DNA of 8,418 bases from an uncultured Rivibacter sp. (GTDB lineage: Bacteria > Pseudomonadota > Gammaproteobacteria > Burkholderiales > Burkholderiaceae). A model generated the notes under the pieces. The model had not been told where the DNA came from and did not search any database. It saw only the letters and a list, made by a program, of their open reading frames with translations. Position numbers and translations under genes: made by a program. This document shows, piece by piece, positions 1 to 6,376 of the stretch. The stretch is taken from assembly GCA_946480925.1 (NCBI GenBank), contig CAMLLU010000122.1:1-8418 (forward strand). Reading direction: 5' to 3'. Every line of letters begins with the position of its first letter. Position 1 is the stretch's first letter.

Positions 1-91
1 CCGCGTTGTACGAGCTGCTTTGTAGCTACTTCGGGCAAGATCCTGCCCACACTGACTAGAACCTCCTTCCGCGCAAAAGCACCACCAGCAA
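1..91. other. Gene-free left edge, no recognisable feature
   Basis: No open reading frame of useful length, tRNA or other RNA gene is visible here. The only structure is a small inverted repeat, GGGCA (34-38) and TGCCC (45-49) with a 6-base loop, which is too weak to call a terminator. The stretch is probably the spacer between the clpA terminator and whatever gene lies to the left of the window. Confidence 0.5.
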
Positions 92-120
92 AAGGAAGGG
101 AGCCCGAGGCTCCCTTCCTT
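92..120 (-). terminator. Intrinsic terminator of the clpS-clpA operon
   Basis: A perfect 13-bp stem (92-104 with 108-120) closes a 3-base loop. Its core is GGAAGGGAGCC paired with GGCTCCCTTCC. Read on the minus strand, the stem's last T residues run into a TTTT tract at 93-90. It sits 18 bases past the clpA stop codon, the usual place for a rho-independent terminator. On the plus strand the bases after the stem are a much poorer T tract, so leftward termination is the main function inferred. Confidence 0.88.
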
Positions 121-138
121 ACTTGGCGTCGCGGTGCG

Positions 139-2442
139 TCAGTCAGCAGTGGCCGGCTCGGCCTTCGGGCGATCGCTCTTGCGAGCGGGCTGGATGTCGA
201 GCACCGCCTCGCCCTTGTCGTCCACATCCACCGTGAGTCGGCCACCGTCCACCAGACGACCGAACAACAGCTCGTCGGCCAGCGCACGACGGATCGTGTC
301 CTGGATCAGGCGCTGCATCGGCCGCGCGCCCATCAGCGGATCGAAGCCCTTCTTGGCCAGGTGCTCGCGCAGGGCGTCGGTAAAGGTGACTTCCACCTTC
401 TTCTCGGCCAGCTGGCTTTCGAGCTGCAGCAGGAACTTGTCCACCACGCGCAGGATGATCTCCTGGTCGAGCGGCTTGAAGCTCACGATCGCGTCGAGCC
501 GGTTGCGGAACTCCGGCGTGAACAGGCGCTTGATGTCGGCCATTTCGTCGCCCGCTTCGCGGGCGTTGGTGAAGCCGATCGTCGCCTTGTTCATCGTCTC
601 GGCCCCCGCGTTCGTGGTCATGATGATGATCACGTTGCGGAAATCGGCCTTGCGCCCGTTGTTGTCGGTCAGCGTGCCATGGTCCATCACCTGCAGCAGC
701 ACGTTGAAGACATCTGGATGCGCCTTCTCGATCTCGTCGAGCAGAAGCACCGCGTGCGGCTTCTTCGTGATGGCTTCGGTGAGGAGGCCGCCCTGGTCGA
801 ACCCGACGTATCCCGGAGGTGCACCAATGAGCCGGCTCACCGTGTGTCGCTCCATGTACTCGCTCATGTCGAAGCGAACGAGTTCGATGCCAAGGATGTA
901 GGCCAGCTGCTTGGCGACCTCCGTCTTGCCCACGCCCGTGGGGCCGCTGAACAGGAACGAGCCGATCGGCTTGTCCGGCTTGCCTAGGCCCGAACGCGCC
1001 ATCTTGATGGCTGCGGCCAGTGCGTCGATGGCGGCGTCTTGGCCGAAGACCACGCTCTTCAGATCGCGGTCCAGGCTCTTGAGCTTGGAGCGGTCATCGT
1101 TGCTCACACTTGCCGGAGGAATACGTGCGATCTTGGCCACGATGTCCTCGACCTCAGCGCGTGTGATGGTCTTCTTCTGCTTGCTCTTCGGCAAGATCCG
1201 CTGAGCAGCGCCGGCCTCATCGATCACGTCGATCGCCTTATCAGGCAAATGACGGTCGTTGATGAACTTGGCGGACAGCTCGGCAGCAGCCTGCAGCGCG
1301 TTGAGCGCGTACTTGACGCTGTGGTGCTCCTCGAAGCGCGACTTCAGGCCCTTGAGGATTTCCACCGTCTGCTCGACTGACGGCTCCACCACGTCGATCT
1401 TCTGGAAGCGGCGCGACAGCGCAGCGTCCTTCTCGAAGATGCCGCGGTACTCGCTGAACGTCGTGGCTCCGATGCACTTGAGCGTGCCCGAGCTCAACGC
1501 CGGCTTCAGCAGGTTGCTCGCATCAAGCGTACCGCCCGAAGCTGCGCCTGCGCCGATCAGCGTGTGGATCTCATCGATGAAGAGAATGGCACCCGGCTGG
1601 TCCTTCAGCTGCTTGAGCACGCCTTTCAAGCGCTGCTCGAAATCGCCGCGGTACTTGGTACCGGCCAGCAGCGCACCCATGTCGAGCGTGTAGACCGACG
1701 CATCGGTCAACACCTCCGGCACTTCGCCCTGGGTGATGCGCCAAGCCAAGCCCTCCGCGATGGCAGTCTTGCCGACGCCCGCCTCACCGACCAGCAGCGG
1801 GTTGTTCTTGCGACGGCGACACAGGATCTGGATTACCCGCTCGACCTCATGCTCGCGGCCGATCAGCGGATCGATCTTGCCGTCCTTCGCCATCTGGTTG
1901 AGGTTCTGCGTGAACTGCTCGAGCGGCGAGCCCTTGCCTTCCCCTTCTTCCTTCTCGCCTTCGGCACCGGCGCCGTCATTGGACTTCGCAGGCTCGGGCG
2001 GCTCGGACTTCTTGATCCCGTGAGCGATGAAATTCACCACGTCCAGCCGCGTCACGCCCTGCTGGTGCAGGTAGTACACCGCATGCGAATCCTTCTCGCC
2101 GAAGATGGCCACCAGCACGTTGGCGCCGGTCACTTCCTTCTTGCCACTGCCGGTGGACTGCACGTGCATGATGGCGCGCTGTATCACGCGCTGGAATCCC
2201 AGCGTGGGCTGGGTGTCCACCTCATCCGTGCCGCCGACCGTGGGCGTGTTTTCCTTGATGAACTGCGTCAGGCTCTTGCGAAGATCATCGATGTTCGCTG
2301 AGCAAGCGCGCAGAACTTCGGCTGCCGAGGGGTTGTCGAGCAACGCCAGCAGCAGATGCTCGACCGTGATGAATTCATGTCGCTGCTGACGCGCCTCGAC
2401 GAACGCCATGTGCAGGCTGACTTCCAACTCTTGCGCAATCAT
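139..2442 (-). CDS. clpA: ClpA, AAA+ unfoldase subunit of the ClpAP protease
   Basis: Cytoplasmic ATP-driven hexameric unfoldase that threads substrates into the ClpP peptidase. It takes N-degron substrates from ClpS. The 767-residue length is close to E. coli ClpA. Visible in order: an N-terminal Clp repeat domain (about 1-143); an acidic Gly/Glu/Lys-rich linker (about 145-172); D1 with Walker A GEAGVGKT (219-226), pore loop KYRG (263-266) and Walker B ILFIDE (286-291); D2 with Walker A GPTGVGKT (500-507), pore motif GYVG (544-547) and Walker B LLLDE (566-570). The tripeptide IGF (622-624) is in the position of the ClpP-docking loop, so a ClpP partner is expected elsewhere in the genome. The start was set at 2442, where GGAGG lies four bases upstream and the ATGA overlap with clpS implies translational coupling. 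A reading frame 34 codons longer exists but only overlaps clpS and has no family similarity. Confidence 0.97.
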   Translation of the reverse strand: MIAQELEVSLHMAFVEARQQRHEFITVEHLLLALLDNPSAAEVLRACSANIDDLRKSLTQFIKENTPTVGGTDEVDTQPTLGFQRVIQRAIMHVQSTGSGKKEVTGANVLVAIFGEKDSHAVYYLHQQGVTRLDVVNFIAHGIKKSEPPEPAKSNDGAGAEGEKEEGEGKGSPLEQFTQNLNQMAKDGKIDPLIGREHEVERVIQILCRRRKNNPLLVGEAGVGKTAIAEGLAWRITQGEVPEVLTDASVYTLDMGALLAGTKYRGDFEQRLKGVLKQLKDQPGAILFIDEIHTLIGAGAASGGTLDASNLLKPALSSGTLKCIGATTFSEYRGIFEKDAALSRRFQKIDVVEPSVEQTVEILKGLKSRFEEHHSVKYALNALQAAAELSAKFINDRHLPDKAIDVIDEAGAAQRILPKSKQKKTITRAEVEDIVAKIARIPPASVSNDDRSKLKSLDRDLKSVVFGQDAAIDALAAAIKMARSGLGKPDKPIGSFLFSGPTGVGKTEVAKQLAYILGIELVRFDMSEYMERHTVSRLIGAPPGYVGFDQGGLLTEAITKKPHAVLLLDEIEKAHPDVFNVLLQVMDHGTLTDNNGRKADFRNVIIIMTTNAGAETMNKATIGFTNAREAGDEMADIKRLFTPEFRNRLDAIVSFKPLDQEIILRVVDKFLLQLESQLAEKKVEVTFTDALREHLAKKGFDPLMGARPMQRLIQDTIRRALADELLFGRLVDGGRLTVDVDDKGEAVLDIQPARKSDRPKAEPATAD

Positions 2443-2789
2443 GCGGCCTCCATAATGCACTGCAAAGGGTGCCCCGCCCTGCGTGCGGCGGTCAACACCA
2501 TCTCGACCTTCGTTGCAGCGACGTCCTTTGTGTAGACGCCGCAAACGCCGCGACCTTCATGATGGATCTTCAGCATGATCTGGGTTGCGGTCGCTTCATC
2601 TCGCTGGAACAACTCCTGCAGCACCATCACGACGAATTCCATCGGCGTGTAGTCGTCATTGAGCATGACGACCTGATACAGCGCCGGTGGCTTGACGCGC
2701 TCGGTCTTCCGTTCGGCGACTACAGCACCTTGCCCCTCTTCACTGGGCGGCTGAACAACCGGCGGCTGTGGCGACTTTTCGGCGGGCAT
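2439..2789 (-). CDS. clpS: ClpS, N-degron adaptor for ClpAP
   Basis: Small cytoplasmic adaptor that binds destabilising N-terminal residues (N-end rule: Leu, Phe, Tyr, Trp in E. coli) and delivers the proteins to the ClpA N-domain. It has 116 residues. Residues 1-35 form a flexible Pro/Glu-rich tail, the part that in E. coli ClpS enters the ClpA pore. The folded domain carries [10 protein letters not shown] (44-53), holding the Asn-Asp-Asp and Met50 of the binding pocket. His76, within KIHHEG, aligns by eye with E. coli His66. The stop codon overlaps the clpA start as ATGA, so the two are one operon. The region just before the start has no clear Shine-Dalgarno site. The next in-frame Met is residue 42, inside the domain, so this start is the only reasonable one. 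Confidence 0.95.
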   Translation of the reverse strand: MPAEKSPQPPVVQPPSEEGQGAVVAERKTERVKPPALYQVVMLNDDYTPMEFVVMVLQELFQRDEATATQIMLKIHHEGRGVCGVYTKDVAATKVEMVLTAARRAGHPLQCIMEAA

Positions 2790-2804
2790 GAACTGATTCT
2801 ATAG

Positions 2805-2832
2805 AGATGGGTGGCAAAGACACCTTGCCAAG
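2805..2832 (-). promoter_or_regulatory. Candidate heat-shock-type (sigma-32-like) promoter for clpS-clpA
   Basis: On the minus strand CTTGGC (2832-2827) is followed after 15 bases by CCCATCT (2811-2805). The second element matches the classical sigma-32 -10 core CCCATNT. The first matches CTTGAA at four of six positions. A start about 7 bases downstream would leave a leader of only about 10 bases before clpS, which counts against it. A sigma-70-like alternative is TTGAGG (2859-2854), an 18-base spacer and TATCTT (2835-2830), with a leader of about 30 bases. Neither is proven. Confidence 0.25.
2812..2830. repeat. Inverted repeat TGGCAA-N7-TTGCCA upstream of clpS
   Basis: Two perfect 6-base arms, 2812-2817 and 2825-2830, are separated by 7 bases; the dyad spans 19 bp. 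It lies 23 bp before the clpS start codon and overlaps both candidate clpS promoters. That is where a dimeric repressor would bind. The regulator is unknown. Confidence 0.4.
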
Positions 2833-2854
2833 ATATTGCACCTAGTCGCAAGAC

Positions 2855-2905
2855 CTCAAGGCCCAAAATGGATGTCTTGAGCGGTTTGTTTTTGCAGACA
2901 AACCG
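2855..2905. repeat. Two adjacent stem-loops between clpS and cspD
   Basis: CTCAAG (2855-2860) pairs with CTTGAG (2876-2881). Directly next to it CGGTTTGT (2882-2889) pairs with ACAAACCG (2898-2905) around an 8-base loop. The first right arm can instead pair further upstream, as CAAGAC (2849-2854) with GTCTTG (2874-2879), so two mutually exclusive folds exist. No T tract follows on either strand, so this is not a terminator. It could be a folded leader of one of the divergent genes, or binding sites on DNA. Confidence 0.4.
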
Positions 2906-2942
2906 GCCTGACTCTCCTACCCCGTCACACCTATCAGCACTA

Positions 2943-2962
2943 GCTGTCGCCAGCTTGACAGC
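2943..2962. repeat. Inverted repeat overlapping the cspD -35 hexamer
   Basis: GCTGTC (2943-2948) and GACAGC (2957-2962) form a perfect 6-base dyad with an 8-base spacer. The right arm covers most of the TTGACA hexamer at 2955-2960. A protein bound here would compete with RNA polymerase, so an operator is a reasonable inference. Confidence 0.35.
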
Positions 2963-2983
2963 ATCAAATGTGCCGCCGAGAAT
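2955..2983 (+). promoter_or_regulatory. Candidate sigma-70 promoter of cspD
   Basis: A perfect -35 hexamer TTGACA (2955-2960) is followed after 17 bases by GAGAAT (2978-2983), which matches TATAAT at four of six positions. Transcription would begin near 2990 and give a leader of about 26 bases. That is much shorter than the long leader of E. coli cspA. The spacing is ideal and the -10 is mediocre. Confidence 0.4.
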
Positions 2984-3015
2984 TATTTGCTTATCAGGGA
3001 CAAGAGGAGAACAGA

Positions 3016-3279
3016 ATGGCGCACGGAACGGTGAAATGGTTCAACGATGCCAAAGGCTTTGGCTTCATTGAACCAGAAGGTGGCGGCGAAGACGTCTTTG
3101 CTCACTTCTCAGCCATCCAGATGGAAGGTTTTCGCACCTTGAAGCAAGGCAGCAAAGTGAGCTTCGATCTGGTGCAGGGCCCAAAGGGCATGTTGGCGCA
3201 AAACATTCGCTCCGCAGATCCGCGGCCCGTAACGGCCTCCGTGCCAACGGCACCCCAGGAAGCCGCCTACGTACGCTGA
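3016..3279 (+). CDS. cspD: Cold-shock-domain protein, CspD-like
   Basis: Single-stranded nucleic acid binding protein with a five-strand beta-barrel cold-shock domain. In 87 residues it shows RNP1 KGFGFI (13-18), RNP2 VFAHF (27-31) and aromatic Trp8. The segments PEGGGED (20-26), [10 protein letters not shown] (34-43) and QGPKG (54-58) resemble E. coli CspD more than CspA. E. coli CspD is a stationary-phase inhibitor of DNA replication; carrying that role over to this protein is inference. The domain ends near residue 67. The last 20 residues are an Ala/Pro/Val-rich tail of unknown function. AGAGGAGA (3003-3010) is a good Shine-Dalgarno site for the ATG at 3016. An in-frame ATG at 2968 lacks one and would add 16 residues unlike the family. 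The gene is divergent from clpS, as cspD is in E. coli. The stop codon lies in a small hairpin (GCTGAG 3275-3280, CTCAGC 3286-3291). Confidence 0.9.
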   Translation: MAHGTVKWFNDAKGFGFIEPEGGGEDVFAHFSAIQMEGFRTLKQGSKVSFDLVQGPKGMLAQNIRSADPRPVTASVPTAPQEAAYVR

Positions 3280-3300
3280 GGGTCACTCAGCAGCAGTAAG

Positions 3301-3324
3301 AAAGCCCGCCGATTGGCGGGCTTT
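3301..3324. terminator. Bidirectional terminator shared by cspD and icd
   Basis: A perfect 10-bp stem (3301-3310 with 3315-3324), AAAGCCCGCC and its complement, closes a 4-base loop. Rightward it is followed by a T-rich run after CTTT. Leftward the stem's own T residues continue as TTTCTT. It lies 21 bases past the cspD stop and 42 bases past the icd stop, between two convergent genes, so it most likely ends both transcripts. Confidence 0.85.
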
Positions 3325-3327
3325 GTC

Positions 3328-3361
3328 TTTGCAGACCCGACATTGAAGTCAGGCCTGCAAA
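3328..3361. repeat. Imperfect hairpin just downstream of icd
   Basis: TTTGCAG (3328-3334) pairs with CTGCAAA (3355-3361). Inside it, after single mismatches, are two and then three further pairs, giving 12 pairs of 14 around a 6-base loop. It begins 5 bases after the icd stop and precedes the main terminator on the icd transcript. It could protect the icd mRNA 3' end or aid termination. There is no T tract of its own. Confidence 0.4.
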
Positions 3362-3366
3362 TCCTT

Positions 3367-4620
3367 TTACATGTTGTCGATCATGACTTGGCCAAAGCCA
3401 GAACAGCTCACTTGCGTGGCACCTTCCAGCAGACGGGCAAAGTCGTAAGTCACCTTCTTCGAAAGAATGGCCTTTTCCATCGAGCTGATGATCAGGTCCG
3501 CAGCCTCGGCCCAGCCCATGTGGCGCAGCATCATTTCGGCAGAGAGGATTTCTGACCCGGGGTTCACATAGTCCTTGCCAGCGTACTTGGGCGCGGTGCC
3601 ATGGGTAGCCTCGAACATGGCCACCGAATCCGAGAGGTTAGCGCCAGGGGCGATACCGATGCCGCCGACCTGAGCCGCCAGCGCGTCGGAGACGTAGTCG
3701 CCGTTGAGGTTGAGCGTCGCGATGACCGAGTACTCCGCCGGGCGCAGCAGGATCTGCTGCAGGAAGGCGTCGGCAATGGCGTCCTTGACGACGATTTCCT
3801 TGCCCGTCTTGGGGTTCTTGAACTTGCACCACGGGCCACCGTCGATCAGTTCAGCGCCAAATTCCTTCTGGGCCAGCGCATAGCCCCAGTCACGGAAGCC
3901 ACCTTCGGTGAACTTCATGATGTTGCCCTTGTGCACCAGCGTCACTGAAGGCTTGTCGTTGTCGATCGCGTACTGGATGGCCTTGCGCACCAAGCGCTCA
4001 GTGCCTTCCTTGGAAACCGGCTTGACGCCGATGCCGGAAGTTTCGGGGAAGCGGATCTTCTTGACGCCGAATTCTTCCTGCAGGAACTTGATGAGCTTCT
4101 TGGCCTTGTCGCTCTGGGCTTCGAACTCGATGCCAGCGTAGATGTCTTCCGAGTTCTCACGGAAGATCACCATGTCGGTCTTTTCGGGCTCCTTCACTGG
4201 AGAAGGAACACCCTTGAACCAGCGCACCGGGCGCAGGCAGACGTACAGGTCGAGTTCCTGGCGCAACGCCACGTTCAGCGAACGGATGCCGCCGCCCACC
4301 GGCGTGGTCAGCGGGCCCTTGATCGACACGACATAGTCCTTGAGGACCGCCAGCGTTTCCTCGGGCAGCCACACATCGGGGCCATAGACCTTGGTCGACT
4401 TCTCGCCAGCGTAGATCTCCATCCAGTGGATCTTGCGCTTGCCGCCATAGCTCTTCTGCACGGCAGCGTCCACGACCTTGATCATCACCGGCGTGATGTC
4501 GAAGCCGGTACCGTCACCCTCGATGTAGGGAATGATGGGTTGGTCGGGCACATTGAGCGAGAAGTCCTTGTTGACGGTGATCTTCTGCCCGCCCTCGGGC
4601 ACCTTGATGTGCTGGTACAT
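3367..4620 (-). CDS. icd: NADP-dependent isocitrate dehydrogenase
   Basis: Cytoplasmic homodimeric TCA-cycle enzyme: isocitrate + NADP+ gives 2-oxoglutarate + CO2 + NADPH. The 417 residues match E. coli Icd (416) along the whole length. Substrate-binding residues are in place: Ser114 and Asn116 in IRSLNVALR, Arg120, Arg130, Arg154, Tyr161 and Lys231. Metal-binding Asp284, Asp308 and Asp312 are also present. NADP+ rather than NAD+ use is indicated by Lys345-Tyr346 in GTAPKY, Val352, Tyr392 and Arg396. Ser114 corresponds to the serine that E. coli AceK phosphorylates to switch the enzyme off on acetate; whether AceK is present here is not visible. The start at 4620 was chosen because the family begins [15 protein letters not shown] lies about 10 bases upstream. 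A frame 25 codons longer has no family support. The gene shares its terminator with cspD and is divergent from the DUF192 gene. Confidence 0.97.
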   Translation of the reverse strand: MYQHIKVPEGGQKITVNKDFSLNVPDQPIIPYIEGDGTGFDITPVMIKVVDAAVQKSYGGKRKIHWMEIYAGEKSTKVYGPDVWLPEETLAVLKDYVVSIKGPLTTPVGGGIRSLNVALRQELDLYVCLRPVRWFKGVPSPVKEPEKTDMVIFRENSEDIYAGIEFEAQSDKAKKLIKFLQEEFGVKKIRFPETSGIGVKPVSKEGTERLVRKAIQYAIDNDKPSVTLVHKGNIMKFTEGGFRDWGYALAQKEFGAELIDGGPWCKFKNPKTGKEIVVKDAIADAFLQQILLRPAEYSVIATLNLNGDYVSDALAAQVGGIGIAPGANLSDSVAMFEATHGTAPKYAGKDYVNPGSEILSAEMMLRHMGWAEAADLIISSMEKAILSKKVTYDFARLLEGATQVSCSGFGQVMIDNM

Positions 4621-4838
4621 GTGCACTTGACTCCGCTTGTGAGTGAGACTGGTGGTGAGTGAAAACGTAGCCGCTAGGGAAGCCGGTCTGAACAAAAGAT
4701 TCTACGGCAGTGCCAAGGCCTGCCCGGGCTATCGCTATAGCAGCGAAAGGGGCGACTGCGCGCTTCGCGCCGCGATTCGTCAGCGCCCCCTCGAGGCAGT
4801 GCGTTAACCTTCGGCGACTACCAAGCCCCCCCCTGCCC
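4621..4838. other. Divergent intergenic region between icd and the DUF192 gene
   Basis: These 218 bp must hold both promoters, but I cannot place either firmly. For icd, TAGAAT on the minus strand (4704-4699) is a possible -10 without a convincing -35. Nearer the DUF192 gene is a GC-rich nested inverted repeat: GGGGCG (4749-4754) with CGCCCC (4784-4789), enclosing GCGCG (4758-4762) with CGCGC (4766-4770). A run of eight C (4826-4833) ends five bases before the DUF192 start codon. Confidence 0.4.
4639..4662. repeat. Direct repeat GTGAGTGA in the icd leader
   Basis: Two perfect 8-base copies, GTGAGTGA at 4639-4646 and 4655-4662, have starts 16 bases apart. They lie 19-42 bases upstream of the icd start codon, where the minus strand reads TCACTCAC twice. 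They could be sites for an activator or an RNA-binding protein. A chance low-complexity repeat is equally possible. Confidence 0.3.
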
Positions 4839-5288
4839 ATGAAGCACGCCATACCTCTTGCCGCCCTTTGCTGCGCCCTTTCGGCCGCCAACATCGCCCA
4901 GGCCCAGGAACAACAGAAACTCCCGTCGGTGCGCCTGAATTCCGGTATGTACAACATCAACGCTGAGCTGGCTCGCACGCCGCAACAGCGTGAGGTCGGC
5001 CTGATGGGCCGGCGCAGCATGGGTGCCAGCGAAGGAATGCTGTTCGTGTTTGAACAGCCAGGCGTCCAATGCTTCTGGATGAAGAACACGCTGCTTCCAC
5101 TGTCCATTGCGTTCCTGGCCGACGACGGCACGGTGGTCAACGTTGCGGACATGAAACCGCAAAGTCTCGATTCGCATTGTTCGACCAAGCCGGTGCGCTT
5201 TGCGCTCGAGATGAACCAAGGCTGGTTCGACAAACGCGGCGTCAAGGCCGGGAGCAAGCTCGACGGCGAACCGTTCGTGCAGCGCTAG
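4839..5288 (+). CDS. Exported DUF192 family protein
   Basis: Small secreted or periplasmic protein of unknown biochemical function (DUF192, COG1430). It has 149 residues. Residues 1-22 are a Sec-type signal peptide with a short basic start, a hydrophobic core and a likely cut after Ala-Gln-Ala (20-22). The mature part carries the family signature REVGLMGR (51-58), GMLFVF (66-71), FWMKNTLLPLSIAF (79-92) and a following DDG turn. The start at 4839 is preferred because the signal peptide begins there. The frame stays open to an ATG at 4710, but those 43 residues are Arg/Ala/Pro-rich and unlike a leader. No Shine-Dalgarno site precedes 4839; a C8 run lies there instead. The gene is convergent with the patatin gene, with a 9-bp gap and no terminator. 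A guess at a folding or metal role would be unsupported. Confidence 0.87.
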   Translation: MKHAIPLAALCCALSAANIAQAQEQQKLPSVRLNSGMYNINAELARTPQQREVGLMGRRSMGASEGMLFVFEQPGVQCFWMKNTLLPLSIAFLADDGTVVNVADMKPQSLDSHCSTKPVRFALEMNQGWFDKRGVKAGSKLDGEPFVQR

Positions 5289-5297
5289 TACGCTGCC

Positions 5298-6242
5298 TTA
5301 GAGTGTCTTGGCAAGCACCCGGGCGCGCAGATCGTTCAGCGCTGCAATTGCCGCTTCACGCCCGGCCGCGATGGCACGTTTGCGAGCGCTGAAGTCGGCA
5401 CTCGACACGCCCACGAGCTTGGGGCGCAACACGACATCGGCATCGCGCAGCTCGAAGTGGTTGATGCTGCGGCCCATGATTGCGAAAGTCTGCAACAGCA
5501 GGCGCATGGTGTCCGTCGTTGTGTTTCCTTCGGGCGCGGCCGAAATATCGACCGCAATCACGAATTCCGCGCCCATCTGCTTGGCAAAACGCACGGGTAC
5601 TGGCGCAACCAGGCCGCCGTCCACGTATTCGCGCCCGTTGATCAGCACCGGTTGAAATACCGCCGGCACCGCACTCGACGCGCGCACGGCAAGGCCGGTA
5701 TCGCCGCGCTGAAACAGTACCGGCTGTCCATTGCCCAGATCGGTCGCAACGATGCCAAGCGGCATCTTCATTTGCTCGATCAGCTTGCCGCCGGTCATCT
5801 TGCGCACGTAGCTGGCCAGCGCCTCACCGCGCAGCATGCCCCGGCCAGGAAACATCCAGTCGGTAATGGCCGACTCGTCCATGCTTTCGGCCAGTGACCC
5901 CATTTCCACGCCGCTCTTGCCGGAGGCGTACATCGCGGCCACAAGGCTGCCGGCTGATGTGCCGACCACAAGATCCGGACGCACCCCTTGCTCTTCGAGC
6001 ACCTGAATCACGCCAATGTGAGCGAAACCGCGAGCGGCACCGCCGCCCAGTGCGAGGCCGATCCGCGGTGGCTTGGGCGGCACCTTGGGGATGACGACTG
6101 CCGGCGGCACAAGAGGTGGCTCGACAGGGATCACCGGCGGCGCGGACTGCGGCGGGGTCGTGTTGCAAGCGGCCAAGCCAAAGGCTGCCAAGCTGACGCC
6201 GCCAGCCAACAGGCTGCGACGGCCGAGATCAGGGGATGTCAT
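5298..6242 (-). CDS. Patatin-like phospholipase, predicted Tat-exported lipoprotein
   Basis: Serine lipid acyl hydrolase of the patatin/RssA (NTE) group with a Ser-Asp dyad, 314 residues. Visible motifs: the glycine-rich oxyanion-hole loop LGGGAARGFAHIG (65-77), nucleophile elbow GTSAG (94-98) with Ser96, and DGG (208-210) with catalytic Asp208. The N-terminus has twin arginines (Arg8-Arg9 in GRRSLLAGG), a hydrophobic stretch and a lipobox LAAC ending at Cys26. The product is therefore probably exported by Tat and lipid-anchored in the envelope. Residues 30-59 are a proline-rich linker between anchor and catalytic domain. The start at 6242 was chosen because it begins this signal. The frame continues 70 codons upstream, but only through the AT-rich divergent promoter region. 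No clear Shine-Dalgarno site is seen. The substrate cannot be told from sequence; remodelling of membrane phospholipids is possible. Confidence 0.92.
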   Translation of the reverse strand: MTSPDLGRRSLLAGGVSLAAFGLAACNTTPPQSAPPVIPVEPPLVPPAVVIPKVPPKPPRIGLALGGGAARGFAHIGVIQVLEEQGVRPDLVVGTSAGSLVAAMYASGKSGVEMGSLAESMDESAITDWMFPGRGMLRGEALASYVRKMTGGKLIEQMKMPLGIVATDLGNGQPVLFQRGDTGLAVRASSAVPAVFQPVLINGREYVDGGLVAPVPVRFAKQMGAEFVIAVDISAAPEGNTTTDTMRLLLQTFAIMGRSINHFELRDADVVLRPKLVGVSSADFSARKRAIAAGREAAIAALNDLRARVLAKTL

Positions 6243-6376
6243 ACGGAAGCGGATTCTAGAGATCTGTTTTATATGCCAATGCCCCATAAGCACCAGCAAA
6301 ATTTGTAGTTCGCATTTATATATGCCGTTTGTAGAGTGCAGCCTTCCGTCACTTTGCCGCCTCGCATCAACATCAC
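6243..6376. promoter_or_regulatory. AT-rich divergent promoter region between the patatin gene and the exporter gene
   Basis: These 134 bp are clearly more AT-rich than their surroundings, as expected of back-to-back promoters. TATAAA on the minus strand (6273-6268 region) and TATATA (6317-6322) on the plus strand are possible -10 elements, but neither has a good -35 at proper spacing. Two similar 13-mers, 6302-6314 and 6328-6340, share TTTGTAG and a final GCA; their starts are 26 bases apart. TATATGCC also occurs twice (6270-6277, 6319-6326). These may be activator sites. Confidence 0.35.

Noticed and set aside
134..901. Plus-strand open frame of 255 codons opposite the clpA 3' half
   Set aside because: Ser/Arg-rich translation typical of the antisense of a GC-rich gene; it is wholly covered by clpA.
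1564..2301. Plus-strand open frame of 245 codons inside clpA
   Set aside because: It is antisense to conserved clpA codons, has no recognisable domain and no ribosome-binding site. High-GC genomes commonly give such shadow frames.
2443..2544. Longer ClpA with 34 extra N-terminal residues
   Set aside because: The extra codons overlap clpS. The family starts at MIAQELE, and GGAGG lies just before that ATG.
2891..3336. TTTGCAGAC occurring on both sides of cspD (2891-2899 and 3328-3336), possibly flanking repeats of an insertion
   Set aside because: A 9-base match is expected many times by chance in 8.4 kb. There is no transposase or inverted terminal structure, and the gene order around cspD is conserved.
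4514..5257. Minus-strand open frame of 247 codons spanning the icd start and the DUF192 gene
   Set aside because: It lies antisense to DUF192 and overlaps the icd N-terminus out of frame. No family similarity is visible.
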